Shown here: positions 1 to 8,800 of the stretch, in pieces | Position numbering within the stretch: position 1 is the stretch's first letter | How the letters are laid out: each line of letters opens with the position of its first letter | NCBI GenBank assembly: GCA_017549125.1 | Contig: JAFYVL010000004.1 | Coordinates: 1-37,948, forward strand | Source: Oscillospiraceae bacterium | Lineage (GTDB): Bacteria; Bacillota; Clostridia; Oscillospirales; Oscillospiraceae | DNA length: 37,948 bases | Direction: 5' to 3' | Made by a program: the position numbers and the translations under genes | Notes under the pieces: model-generated | Database searches by the model: none | The model's input: only the letters and a program-made list of their open reading frames with translations | Told to the model about the DNA's origin: nothing

Positions 1-58
1 CGTCAAAACACAGGTTTTGATGATTGGCGGTTCGTTTTGCACCGCAAGTATTTCGATG

Positions 59-100
59 CGTCATTGCGAGCCAGTGCGCACACTGGCGTGGCAATCCGTT
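59..100. repeat. REP-like palindromic intergenic repeat
   Basis: The sequence shows nested inverted repeats: ATTGC/GCAAT (63-67 and 91-95) enclosing CCAGTG/CACTGG (71-76 and 81-86). The 'CATTGCGAG...GTGGCAATCC' pattern is typical of small palindromic repeats scattered between genes in many bacteria, including gut Clostridia. I see only one copy in this window, so its status as a dispersed repeat rests on recalled pattern and not on a count. Confidence 0.6.
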
Positions 101-165
101 CTCCTAAAAAGCTTGCTACGCAAGGTGTTTTGACTTACTTCACAACTCGATCCTGTTGCGGTGCC

Positions 166-207
166 CGGCAGAATGTATGCCCGACGGAGCGGACACACAT
201 TCTGCCG
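166..207. repeat. Inverted repeat, 11-bp perfect arms
   Basis: CGGCAGAATGT (166-176) is exactly complementary to ACATTCTGCCG (197-207) with a 20-nt loop. It sits in the 403-bp gene-free stretch at the start of the window. Together with the palindrome at 59-100 it suggests a mosaic of small intergenic repeats. The open reading frames crossing it have no ribosome site and no recognisable protein. Confidence 0.55.
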
Positions 208-329
208 ACCGCTGCCACTCGCTCAGGTCGCTTTATCCGCCACTGGCGGCGCTCCCATCGCTCCCCACTCGAGTATCCACATACACTTCGGGTTCGAGTT
301 GCTTGTCTTGACGACTTTATTGACCTCTG

Positions 330-364
330 CCAGTCTGTCAAAAAAGAGTTTTTTGACAGACTGG
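330..364. terminator. Long symmetric hairpin, probable bidirectional terminator
   Basis: CCAGTCTGTCAAAAAA (330-345) pairs perfectly with TTTTTTGACAGACTGG (349-364) around a GAG loop. The A and T tracts are inside the stem, so it resembles a terminator on either strand. It lies just beyond a second hairpin downstream of the minus-strand CapA gene. Confidence 0.5.
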
Positions 365-400
365 AAATCGCTGTCTCAGTTTTGAGACAGCGATTTTGTT
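365..400. terminator. Rho-independent terminator-like hairpin
   Basis: AAATCGCTGTCTC (365-377) pairs with GAGACAGCGATTT (384-396), followed on the plus strand by TGTTTT. It begins 8 bp past the stop codon of the minus-strand CapA gene and probably ends that operon as part of a tandem hairpin pair. The U-tract is better on the plus strand, so it may act for converging transcripts. Confidence 0.65.
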
Positions 401-403
401 TTG

Positions 404-1777
404 TCATGGTTTCACACCCAAAAGGCTTTCTACTTCCGCCTGGTGAGCGCTGTAATATTCATTGGCTTCGTGGACACCGTCGCCCACGATTCCCATGGTG
501 CGGTCATAGGCATCCTGGCACTTGGACAGGATAGAATTGCTCAATCCCATCAAAGACTGCCAATCTTCTACCGTATCGTCCATGTACAGGATCTGGAACT
601 TGCGAACACCGCCTTCATCATAGCGATGTACCCAGGTAGGAATGATCCGGGTGCGTTCCACCAGCACCGTGCCGTCGGAATACTTGGCAAAGGTGAAGGT
701 AAAGAGCATACCGTCCTCGGTGTTCACAGGGTGCTTTGCGGTCTGATACAGATTGGACAGGGCATTACCGGTGGAGTATAAACACAGGGTCTTTTGAGTT
801 TCGTCCTCCTCGTTGGTCAGAAGAACCACAGGCTGGGGTACATGGGCATGGTTGCCCACGATCACATCGATGCCCAGATTGCAAAGCTGTTGGGCCATTT
901 TGCGCTGGGTAGCATTCTCTGTGGTGCGGTACTCATCACCCCAATGGATGTAGAGCACAATGGCTTCTGCGCCTTCGGCATACATATCATCCATTTCACC
1001 GGACAGCTTCTCGTAGAATTCGTCCAGACGGTCATAATGGAAGGTGTTGATCAGCTGACTGTTTTCTGCAGACAGGGGAATGCCGTTGAGGGAAACAGCG
1101 CCGTTGGCCTTGACGCCGGTGTTGTAGGTGTAGTTGATCATGCCAATGCGAATGCCGTTGACATCCACCACCGCGTAATTCTTGTGCTCCAAGCTGGGTC
1201 GTGTACCAATATGGGGCAGACCCACCTGGGCAACAACCTCCTGGGTGCGGCTAAAGCCTGTAGCTTTGGTGTCATAGGAGTGATTGTTGGCGGTGAGCAG
1301 CATATCAAAACCTGCATTTTTCAAAGCTTGTGCCATGGCATCGGGACAGTTGAAACAGGGATAGCCGCTATAGGCATAGCCGTTGTCATCACCGCAGAGG
1401 GTGGTTTCCAGATTGGCAACTGCGTAATCCACAGAGGACACGCATTGCCTGAAATGGTCGAAAGCGTAATTGTAGTCGTATTCTCCGGTGGAGCTGTTGT
1501 AGCCGCTCTTGTAAACCAGCTCATGGGGGAGCATATCACCGGTTGCGCCGACTGTGGCGGTGGCCACTTTGGTGATAGGGGGCTCGGTGGGTTCGGTAGT
1601 AGGCTCGGTGGGGGCTTCCGTAGTGACCAAGGTGGGCTCGGTCTCTACTGTGGGATGGGCGTCGTGGGCTGTTTGGGGCAGATCATCGCCCATGCTTACA
1701 GCCACAATACCCAAACCAATCAGTGCCACGATCAGAATACCGATGAGAATGATTAAGGGCTTGTTATTACCGGACAT
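404..1777 (-). CDS. CapA family membrane-anchored protein (copy 2 of tandem pair)
   Basis: This is a CapA/PGA_cap-family protein of 457 residues. The family has a metallophosphatase-like fold and was named from poly-gamma-glutamate capsule synthesis; many members in Clostridia have no proven role. One N-terminal membrane segment (about residues 8-29) is followed by a Thr/Glu/Pro linker (about 40-69) and the extracellular domain. Family motifs are visible: GDMLPHE (80-86), NLETTL, LTANNHSYD, YIHWGDEY and VGNHAHVPQP. The start is set by GGAGG five bases before ATG. It is the last gene of the DnaD-DnaI-CapA-CapA operon, 32 bp after its paralogue. It differs from the paralogue at the first motif (GDMLPHE against GDVLMHK). 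The exact substrate is not known. Confidence 0.88.
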   Translation of the reverse strand: MSGNNKPLIILIGILIVALIGLGIVAVSMGDDLPQTAHDAHPTVETEPTLVTTEAPTEPTTEPTEPPITKVATATVGATGDMLPHELVYKSGYNSSTGEYDYNYAFDHFRQCVSSVDYAVANLETTLCGDDNGYAYSGYPCFNCPDAMAQALKNAGFDMLLTANNHSYDTKATGFSRTQEVVAQVGLPHIGTRPSLEHKNYAVVDVNGIRIGMINYTYNTGVKANGAVSLNGIPLSAENSQLINTFHYDRLDEFYEKLSGEMDDMYAEGAEAIVLYIHWGDEYRTTENATQRKMAQQLCNLGIDVIVGNHAHVPQPVVLLTNEEDETQKTLCLYSTGNALSNLYQTAKHPVNTEDGMLFTFTFAKYSDGTVLVERTRIIPTWVHRYDEGGVRKFQILYMDDTVEDWQSLMGLSNSILSKCQDAYDRTMGIVGDGVHEANEYYSAHQAEVESLLGVKP

Positions 1778-1809
1778 AATTACCTCCGATGACGGAACGT
1801 ATGGCTTCG

Positions 1810-3195
1810 TTATTCCACACCCAGCATGGATTCCACCGTTGCTTGGTTAGAACTAAAATATTCGTTGGCTTCTTCGATGCCCTCGCCCACAATACCCATG
1901 GTGCGGTTGTAGGACTTCTGACATTTTTCCAAAGTGGAAGCCACCAGATCCATCTGTGCCTGCCAATTATCCACCGTGTCGTCCAGACACAGGATCTGGT
2001 ACTTGGTGGTGCCGCCCTGGGTGTAACGATTTACCCAGGTGGGGATCACACGGGCGCTCTCGATCAAAACCGTGCCGTCGGAATACTTGGCAAAGGTGAA
2101 GTTGAAGAACATACCGTCCTCTACATAGTAATTGCTGTGGGACGCGTAGCTCTGGTTGGAAACTGCGTTGCCGGTGGAGTAGACGCATAGGGTCTTTTTA
2201 CTGCTGTCGTTTTGGCTGGTCAGCAGTTCCACAGGCTGTACCACATGGGGATGGTTACCCACGATCACGTCCACGCCCATGTTGCAAACCTGCTGGGCAA
2301 TGGCATTCTGGGTGCTGTTTTCTCTGGTTTGATACTCGTCGCCCCAATGGATGTACAGGACGATGGCCTCTGCGCCTTCGTTGCGCATGGCCTGGATCTC
2401 ACCCTCTAATTTTTTATAGAAACCACTTAGGTTGTCCTTGCTGAAATTGTTGATTAGCTGGGAATTGTCCACGGACAGATTGATGCCGTTCAGGGCAATT
2501 GCACCATTGGAGCTGATATTGGTATTATAGGTGTAGTTGATCATACCCACTCGGATGCCATTAATATCCACCACCAGGTAGTTTTTATCCTCCAAAGAAG
2601 GACGTGTACCGATGTGGGGCAGACCCTTTTCCTCGATGACCTGCTGTGTCCGGTGGAAACCGGTGTTGCCGGTATCGTAGGTGTGGTTGTTGGCGGTGAG
2701 CAGCATATCAAAACCGGCATTCTTCAAAGCATCCACAATGTCATCGGGACAGTTAAAGGTGGGATAGCCGGAGTAGGAATAGCCGTTGGTGGTGCTGGAG
2801 AGGGTAGTCTCCAGATTGGCAACCGCAAAGTCCACACTGCTGTAATAATCATCTGCGTAGGTGAAAATATAGTCAAAATTATAGCTGCTGCCACTCTGAC
2901 CGCTGGTGATCACGGGCTTGTGCATGAGCACGTCACCGGTAGCGCCGATGGTGGCGGTGGAAACCTTGGTCACAGGGGGTTCGGTGGGCGCTTCCGTGGG
3001 AGGCTCGGTGGGTGCTTCTGTGGAAGGTTCTGTGGCTTCCGTGATGGGGGTGGTGGGGATGGTGGCATCCTGCTGGGTCTTGGGCAGATCTTCGCCCATA
3101 CTCACAGCCACCGCAGCCAAACCGATCAATGCGACCACCATAATGCCGATGAGCAGCAACAGGGGCTTATTCTGATTCTTTTGTCTACGACGCAT
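1810..3195 (-). CDS. CapA family membrane-anchored protein (copy 1 of tandem pair)
   Basis: This is a second CapA/PGA_cap-type protein, clearly paralogous to the one that follows it. It has a basic N-terminus (MRRRQKNQNK), one membrane segment, a Pro/Thr/Glu linker with repeated PTEAPTEPP units, and the metallophosphatase-like domain with GDVLMHK, NLETTLS, LTANNHTYD, YIHWGDEY and VGNHPHVVQP. I place the start at 3195 because AAGGAGGA is seven bases before that ATG; the ATG two codons upstream (3201) abuts the Shine-Dalgarno and is less likely. It begins 12 bp after the helicase-loader stop, so it is probably co-transcribed. It is likely a surface protein anchored by its N-terminus. Function beyond the family is not shown. 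Confidence 0.87.
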   Translation of the reverse strand: MRRRQKNQNKPLLLLIGIMVVALIGLAAVAVSMGEDLPKTQQDATIPTTPITEATEPSTEAPTEPPTEAPTEPPVTKVSTATIGATGDVLMHKPVITSGQSGSSYNFDYIFTYADDYYSSVDFAVANLETTLSSTTNGYSYSGYPTFNCPDDIVDALKNAGFDMLLTANNHTYDTGNTGFHRTQQVIEEKGLPHIGTRPSLEDKNYLVVDINGIRVGMINYTYNTNISSNGAIALNGINLSVDNSQLINNFSKDNLSGFYKKLEGEIQAMRNEGAEAIVLYIHWGDEYQTRENSTQNAIAQQVCNMGVDVIVGNHPHVVQPVELLTSQNDSSKKTLCVYSTGNAVSNQSYASHSNYYVEDGMFFNFTFAKYSDGTVLIESARVIPTWVNRYTQGGTTKYQILCLDDTVDNWQAQMDLVASTLEKCQKSYNRTMGIVGEGIEEANEYFSSNQATVESMLGVE

Positions 3196-3207
3196 ATGCA
3201 TTCCTCC

Positions 3208-4209
3208 TTAGCGCAATGTGCCTTTGTTCTTGGAAACACGAATATCCTCGCCCAGGAAGATCACCCGGCGGAAATTGCCACGCAGCCGGGACAGAATGGG
3301 GGCGGAATATCGGCTTTGCAGGGCATCGTTACCCAAATTGGTGGAGATAATGGTAGCTTTGTCCGCCAGCAGACGATCATTGATCAAAGCATACAGGGCG
3401 GCGGTAACAAACTGACCGCTCAGTTCTGTACCCAGATCGTCAATAATCAGCAGATCACAGCTATTGTACTTCTGGCATTGTTCATCGGCCTGGACTTTTT
3501 CCTCGGGGTTATTGGAAAAACGAGCTTTTTCCAGCCAGCCAAACAGGGTGGGCGCACTCTCGTAGGCCACAGAATAGCCACGGTCGGTCACCTCTGCGGC
3601 AATACAGGCAGACAGGAAGGTTTTGCCTAAACCGGTGTCACCGGTAAACAGCAGATTCTTCTCTGCAGGGGGAAAGTTTTCCGCATATTCCTTGCAGAAT
3701 TTCAGATTCTGTGTCATGACCGCGCGGATGCTCACATTGGTGTCGGGGGCGTTATGATCTGGGTAAAAATCCAGACGGAAATCCGCAAAACGATTCTGAC
3801 CGCAGCTGAGCAGGCTCACTTCTTTCTTCTGCTCCTGGCGGCAGATCTCCTCTAAGCAATGGCACATGGTGCTGCCAATATAGCCGGAGCCACCGCAGTT
3901 GTCGCACAGCTGATCCTGCTCAAAATAACCAGGGCCGAAATGGGTATCGGCTAAGGCCTTGCGCTCCTGCTGTAAAGCCATGTTGGCCTGCTTTGCCTTC
4001 TCCATAATGGCATGGGCTTCGTCACCCTTGGCAAAGGCGGCCTGGGCAGCCAGTACCATGGTGCGGCGCAGCTGTCCGTCGATCTCCTTCAAACGGGGGA
4101 TCTGGTTATAAGCCTGATGCAACCGCATGGCGGCACGGGCTTGCATTTCTGTATTATTGGATTCGAGTTGCAATCTTGCGCGCTTTAACACTTCTGCGCT
4201 GTAACCCAT
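3208..4209 (-). CDS. DnaC/DnaI-type helicase loader ATPase
   Basis: This 333-residue AAA+ ATPase matches the DnaC/DnaI/IstB group, which loads the replicative helicase onto DNA. An N-terminal helical region (1-90) is followed by a probable zinc site with Cys 102, 105, 116 and 118 (CDNCGGSGY...CHC). Then come Walker A GDTGLGKT (190-197), Walker B LLIIDD (253-258), a sensor-1-like ISTN (288-291) and an arginine-containing SRLRG near 307-311. The zinc module plus AAA+ layout is that of DnaI-like loaders in Clostridia. It starts 2 bp after the DnaD-like gene, with its ribosome site GGAGGG inside the end of that gene, so the two are translationally linked. IstB is excluded because there is no neighbouring IS21 transposase. 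Confidence 0.9.
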   Translation of the reverse strand: MGYSAEVLKRARLQLESNNTEMQARAAMRLHQAYNQIPRLKEIDGQLRRTMVLAAQAAFAKGDEAHAIMEKAKQANMALQQERKALADTHFGPGYFEQDQLCDNCGGSGYIGSTMCHCLEEICRQEQKKEVSLLSCGQNRFADFRLDFYPDHNAPDTNVSIRAVMTQNLKFCKEYAENFPPAEKNLLFTGDTGLGKTFLSACIAAEVTDRGYSVAYESAPTLFGWLEKARFSNNPEEKVQADEQCQKYNSCDLLIIDDLGTELSGQFVTAALYALINDRLLADKATIISTNLGNDALQSRYSAPILSRLRGNFRRVIFLGEDIRVSKNKGTLR

Positions 4210-4211
4210 AG

Positions 4212-5090
4212 TTATCCCTCCTGCATTAAGGCGGCCAATGCTGCCTTTTCGTCGTCGTCCAAGGTTCTGGCGGTGGGTGCGCTTTGCTTGCGCTGATCAC
4301 CGGTGCGAATTTGCTCGGCACTCAGTAGACCCTGGGCTTGCCAACGGCTGATGATCTTGTTCATATACGCCCAGTTCAAACCGCCGGTGTTCAAACAGGT
4401 TCGCTCATAAGCCATGGTAATGGCATCGTCGCCATAACCCCATTCCAGCCATTGCTTGGCATACTTTTCTTCGCCGGGTGTGAGATTTCTGCCACGAATC
4501 TGCATGATCTCCATGATCCGTGCCAGCCGGGATTGCCGTACATTCATTCGCTGGATGTAAGCGGCGGCTTCCTCCATGGTGTCAATGCCTTGCTCTGCCC
4601 ATGCGTAGGCTTCTTTCTCAATGGTACGCAAAGAGGGGAGACGTTGCTTACCCATGCGGCGAGCCCGTTCCTTGCAATAGCAAACCAGCACGCAGATCAC
4701 CTCTGCGCTCATACCCAGATATCGCACAAAGCCCAGCAGGATCTTCAGTTCCTCGGTGGCCAATGCCTTGCCCAGTAACCGCTCGATCTCATCCCGTAAG
4801 GCCTTGAAATCCAGATCCGCATGCATGGCGGTGGTTACATCGGTTTCGGTGTATCTGGGACGTTCCCCGGCGAGAATGGGACGGGGATTGTTCTGGGGCC
4901 ATAATCCCAGCTGCCGCAAAGTGGCGGTGGCCATGGTCAGTCTGGATTCATTTAAATTCAGAGCAGAAGCGGCTTGATCCGGATGGTTGCCGCTGCGAAT
5001 ATACAGATACAGAAGGACAGCGTCACCGCTGGCGGCGCATAGCAATTTATGTACATCTGCCTGTTCAATTTGTAATTGGGTTGCGTTCAT
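4212..5090 (-). CDS. DnaD-like primosome protein
   Basis: This 292-residue protein is predicted to act in replication restart or initiation together with the adjacent helicase loader. The C-terminal half has the DnaD/DnaB_2 pattern: a helical bundle, then LEWGYGDDAITMAYE and WAYMNKIISRW (about 220-255), the conserved aromatic and Trp pattern of that domain. The start at 5090 is preferred over an ATG at 5108 because AAGGGAG lies nine bases before it. A strong promoter (TTGTAT, 17 bp, TATAAT) is about 60 bp upstream. It is the first gene of an operon with the DnaI-like loader and two CapA genes. Identity comes from the domain pattern and from the neighbour. Confidence 0.8.
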   Translation of the reverse strand: MNATQLQIEQADVHKLLCAASGDAVLLYLYIRSGNHPDQAASALNLNESRLTMATATLRQLGLWPQNNPRPILAGERPRYTETDVTTAMHADLDFKALRDEIERLLGKALATEELKILLGFVRYLGMSAEVICVLVCYCKERARRMGKQRLPSLRTIEKEAYAWAEQGIDTMEEAAAYIQRMNVRQSRLARIMEIMQIRGRNLTPGEEKYAKQWLEWGYGDDAITMAYERTCLNTGGLNWAYMNKIISRWQAQGLLSAEQIRTGDQRKQSAPTARTLDDDEKAALAALMQEG

Positions 5091-5126
5091 CAGCCGCGCT
5101 CCCTTCATAATTTGTCAGTAACTGCA

Positions 5127-5155
5127 ATTATATCACAAAATCCCCCAGGATACAA
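5127..5155 (-). promoter_or_regulatory. Sigma-A promoter for the DnaD-DnaI-CapA operon
   Basis: On the minus strand, TTGTAT (5150-5155) and TATAAT (5127-5132) are separated by exactly 17 bp. TG stands one base before the -10 box (extended -10). It lies about 37 bp upstream of the preferred start codon. Confidence 0.8.
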
Positions 5156-5186
5156 GCCCTCATACAATATAAATACCATATACGTC

Positions 5187-5240
5187 GCTAAAGCCTCCCC
5201 TGTAGGGGAGGTGGCACGGCTTAAGCCGTGACGGAGGGGT
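5187..5240. repeat. Double-hairpin palindromic repeat
   Basis: There are two adjacent stems: CCTCCCCT/AGGGGAGG (5194-5211) and CACGGCTTAAGCCGTG (5215-5230), followed by GACGGAGGGG. This 'AAGCCTCCCC...GGAGGTGGCACGGC' type of element resembles palindromes commonly scattered between genes in gut Clostridia. It is upstream of the DnaD operon promoter. I see only one copy here. Confidence 0.6.
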
Positions 5241-5263
5241 GTGCGGTATTTTAATTGAATGAT

Positions 5264-5297
5264 AAAAATCCTGAATGCTTTCGCATTCAGGATTTTT
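5264..5297. terminator. Perfect 15-bp terminator hairpin
   Basis: AAAAATCCTGAATGC (5264-5278) pairs exactly with GCATTCAGGATTTTT (5283-5297) around TTTC. It reads as a rho-independent terminator on either strand. It sits immediately after a tRNA 3'-end-like fragment on the minus strand, the arrangement expected behind a tRNA gene. Confidence 0.7.
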
Positions 5298-5313
5298 GGT
5301 GACTCGTACAGGA
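5298..5313 (-). other. tRNA 3'-end-like fragment
   Basis: On the minus strand this reads CCTGTACGAGTCACCA. It differs at only two positions from the 3' end of the intact tRNA-Glu nearby (CCCGTACGGGTCACCA). It is followed directly by a terminator hairpin, as for a real tRNA. No matching 5' half can be folded from the DNA just upstream. The 115-bp stretch between it and the next terminator (5314-5430) contains nothing else I recognise. It may be the remnant of a deleted or integrated-into tRNA gene. Confidence 0.4.
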
Positions 5314-5430
5314 TCGTTAGCATTTTCTTCCGCTTAGGGCGAAAGAAAATTAAGGAGTTGCCGCCGTCGAGACCAGCGGCAAACGGCGCTCATCCGCGCC
5401 GTATTTGATTCTTCGATTCCAATACGGGCA

Positions 5431-5467
5431 AAAAAATAACACCATCCAAAAGGATGGTGTTATTTTT
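5431..5467 (-). terminator. Terminator of the tRNA operon
   Basis: AAAAAATAACACCATCC (5431-5447) pairs with GGATGGTGTTATTTTTT (5452-5468) around AAAA. On the minus strand it directly follows the CCA end of tRNA-Glu and carries a T-rich 3' side. It is near-symmetric and could work in both directions. Confidence 0.85.
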
Positions 5468-5542
5468 TGGTGACCCGTACGGGAATCGAACCCATGTTAC
5501 CGCCGTGAAAGGGCGGTGTCTTAACCGCTTGACCAACGGGCC
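5468..5542 (-). tRNA. tRNA-Glu (anticodon TTC)
   Basis: The minus strand folds as a cloverleaf. The acceptor GGCCCGT pairs with ACGGGTC, discriminator A and an encoded CCA follow, the anticodon stem is CCGCC/GGCGG with loop CTTTCAC (anticodon TTC, Glu), and the T-loop is TTCGATT. It directly abuts the CCA end of the upstream tRNA-Met with no spacer, so both come from one precursor. A terminator follows at once. Confidence 0.95.
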
Positions 5543-5618
5543 TGGTAGCGGTAATCTGATTCGAACAGATGACATACCGGGTATGAACCGGCTACTCTAC
5601 CAACTGAGTTATACCGCC
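5543..5618 (-). tRNA. tRNA-Met (anticodon CAT)
   Basis: The cloverleaf on the minus strand has acceptor GGCGGTA/TACCGCT, a D-loop with AGTTGGTAGAG, anticodon stem GCCGG/CCGGT with loop TTCATAC (anticodon CAT), T-loop TTCGAAT and an encoded CCA. It lacks the C1-A72 mismatch and the three G-C pairs of initiator tRNA, so it is an elongator Met tRNA. A lysidine-modified tRNA-Ile2 also has CAT in the gene and cannot be fully excluded. A perfect consensus promoter lies 43 bp upstream. Confidence 0.92.
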
Positions 5619-5660
5619 ATATTGGTCAATTTGTTTCGCAACACACGAAACAGCTTCGTT

Positions 5661-5689
5661 ATTATAGCGAAGGTCATAGGATTTGTCAA
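5661..5689 (-). promoter_or_regulatory. Perfect consensus promoter for the tRNA operon
   Basis: On the minus strand, TTGACA (5684-5689) and TATAAT (5661-5666) are separated by 17 bp: full consensus for sigma-A, as expected for a stable RNA operon. A small hairpin GTTTCG/CGAAAC (about 5633-5652) lies in the leader before tRNA-Met. Confidence 0.9.
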
Positions 5690-5736
5690 GAGAAAAGTTA
5701 GTAATTTTTAGAATTTTTTCGATTTGGGGAAAACTG

Positions 5737-5765
5737 TTGAAAAAGTCCTGTGTTTATGTTATTAT
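5737..5765 (+). promoter_or_regulatory. Promoter for the secreted nuclease genes
   Basis: TTGAAA (5737-5742) and TATTAT (5760-5765) are spaced by 17 bp. An overlapping alternative -10, TATAAT, begins three bases further on. It is 50 bp upstream of the first nuclease start and is divergent from the tRNA promoter. Confidence 0.65.
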
Positions 5766-5814
5766 AATAAGAACGAAATTATGCCCTGAAAAATATAGAA
5801 AAGGAGCATTGAAT

Positions 5815-8800
5815 ATGAAAAAATTCATCAATCGCAGTATGGCATGGCTGCTGACTTTGGTCATGTGCCTGAGCCTGCTGTCCGGCATTCAGCTGCCCGA
5901 AGCAGAGGCGGCGACGACCTATGTAGCCAACTGGGGCGTTCGCGGCGAAGTGGCTACGTCCATGTCCAGCGCAGCTGTTGCGTTTTATGAGGAAGCCGGT
6001 GTGACCTATAGCGGTCTTTCAGGTCTGACAGGTGCTTCTGCTGTGGAGTCTGTGCCGAATAGTGCGCTGTTTAAGCAGCTGCAGCTGATCATGAAGACCT
6101 ATCATACTCATGAGACCGACTACGACGAAACCAAGAATTTATATCAGTATACCGATTGCCAGGAAGGGGATACCCAATATATCACCTGTATTTGGTGTGG
6201 TGTGCAGTATGATGGTGCATGGCCTTACGGTGGAGATCCTTGGAACAGAGAGCACACCTGGCCCAAGAGTAAATCCTTAGATGGCAATGATCCGGATTGC
6301 GATCAGGTGGACGAAGAGGATATTATGCTTCTGCGGCCTGCTTGCCGGGGTGAAAACTCCAGCCATAGTAATAAGGCCTATGGCAGTGCTACAACAGACA
6401 CCTATTTCTACCCCAATATTGATAAAGGCTACGGACAGGATTCCCGTGGTGATATTGCCCGCACCATGCTCTATGTGTATGTGCGCTATGGTAACAGCAC
6501 CTATATGTGGGGCGAGAGTGGTGTTATCCATAGCAAGGAATTGCTGCTGCAATGGATGCGTGAAGATCCGGTAGATACTTGGGAAATGGGCCGTAACGAC
6601 TCCGTTGAATCCATTACCGGCACTCGCAACATCTTTGTTGACTATCCGGAACTGGGCTTTAAGCTGTTTAATGCAACCATTCCTTCCGGTTATCAGACAC
6701 CCTCCGGTGGTCAGGATAGCGGCATTGGCAGTACTGTGACCGTGAAATTCTCGGAAAATGGTGCAGTAACCGGCAATATGTCTCTGAATGCAGGCTCTGC
6801 ATTTACCTTCCCGGCTGCCAATAGGACCGCACCCACCGGCTATAGCTTCCTGGGTTGGGTAGCCGGAACGGTCAATGAGACCACCGTGCGTCCTGAAAAC
6901 ATTTATGCACCCGGTGATTCTGCCCTGGCAAGCAGCCGGACCTATTGTGCGCTTTATACCCGGGTGGATGCTACCCAGATCGGCAGCGATTATGTACCCC
7001 ATACCGGTGCGATTACCGAAGGCGACTACATGTTTATTGCCGGTGACGGTGCCATGTCCACGGCGGCCAACGGCTCAGCAAAGCGTCGGGATGTGATCCC
7101 GGTAACCATTACCAACAATACGATATATAGTCCGGACAGTGCATTGATCTGGCATATTGCCCCTACCAACGACGGCTACTATACCTTCTATAATAAAACG
7201 GCAAAGCAGTATGTGGCTGCCAACGGCACAGCCAACCAGCTGATTATGCAATCCTCTGTGGATGACTATGCCAAATGGAGCATTTCCAATGGCGTGATCA
7301 CCAACAAGGGCAACCAGGCAAAGAGTGTGAATCATACCCTCCGGAGAAATGGCAACTACGGCTTTGCCTGCTATTCTACCAGCTATGGCACACAACCGGT
7401 GCTGTATAAAGCTGCCGTTGGCGCAGTAATCTATACAACCACCGTAGCCGGCGCAGTGTGTCAACATACCAATGTTTACACATCCGGAGAAATCGCAGCA
7501 ACCTGTACCAGTGCCGGCTATACGGCGGGCGTATATTGTAGCGATTGCGGAAGCCTCATCAGCGGCAATGAACAGATCCCTGCTTTGGGCCACCGCTATA
7601 CTTCTGTAGAGACCAAGCCTACCACAACCCAGCAGGGCTATACAACGCATACCTGTACCAGATGCGGTCACAGCTATGTAGATAGCTATACCGAGGCATT
7701 GGGCGAGACGTTCTACGTATCCTTCAGTGTACCTTACGGTGTGCAAGCTGTTGAGACCATGGCATGTGACAAAAACGGCATTACGCTTCCCACTGCCGAT
7801 GCCCCTGCCGGTTATACCTTCCTGGGCTGGAGTACCACCGCTGTGGACGATACCGAATCCAAGCCCGTTCCTTTGACCGGCACTTACACCGCAAATACAG
7901 ACATTACGCTCTATGCGCTGTACAGTTATACGGAAGGCGGCACCGGTGCTGCAGAATATGTACTTACTGATATCTCTCAAATTGGTGCTGAGGATGTATT
8001 CGTCATTACCATGCAATATAACAGCACCATCTACGCCTTGGACAACAGTGCCGCTTCCAAAAATCCCAAAGCGCCTACGGTTACGGCCTCCAACGGCAAG
8101 CTGACCACCAAACCCGGCGACGAACTGCTGTGGAATCTGGGCGGCTCTCAGAACGCATGGATCTTCTATCCCAATGGCACAACTGCCCGTTGGCTGGCGA
8201 TTTCCAACACCAATGCCGGCATCAGCGTGGGTACAGGTTCTGCAAAGACCTTCAGCGTTTCCGGTAATTACCTGTATTACAGCGGCTATAACCGTTATCT
8301 GGGTGTTTATCGCACCAACCTCGAGTGGAGAAGCTACAACAACACCACAAACAATATTGCCAATCAGACGCTGGGCTTCTATGTAAAGACCCAGCCCGGT
8401 ACTACCTACTATACCACCATGACCTCCACCGAACCTGCCGTGGAGCTGACCCATATTTCCTTAGATCCTAACAACGATGCGCTGGGCTATAAGGCAGATG
8501 CCAAGAACCTGCCTGAGGGCGCAAAGGTGCAGATCAGCCTGTGGGTCACCGAGGATATTGTGGTGACCAAGGATGCCACCTCTCTGCGTTTGAAGAACAT
8601 CCTGGCCAACAACGGCGGCGAGATGACCATCTATGCCAAGGCTACTATCGTGGATGCCGAGGGCGAAGTGATTACTGAGTCCGCTGTGGCTGAGACCTCC
8701 ATGAAGGATACCATCATTGCTGTCAATGCGATCGGCAATCAGCTGAATGATGATCAGGCATTGGCTGTATTTGCTTACTATGAGCAGTACCAGGCAATCA

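Noticed and set aside
794-1756. 320-residue open frame antisense to a CapA gene
   Set aside because: It is a shadow of the CapA coding sequence. The same kind of antisense frame appears opposite the CapA paralogue, as expected from codon use.
3208-4209. IS21-type IstB transposition helper
   Set aside because: IstB shares the AAA+ domain, but here there is a zinc module, a DnaD-like partner and no IstA gene or IS ends.
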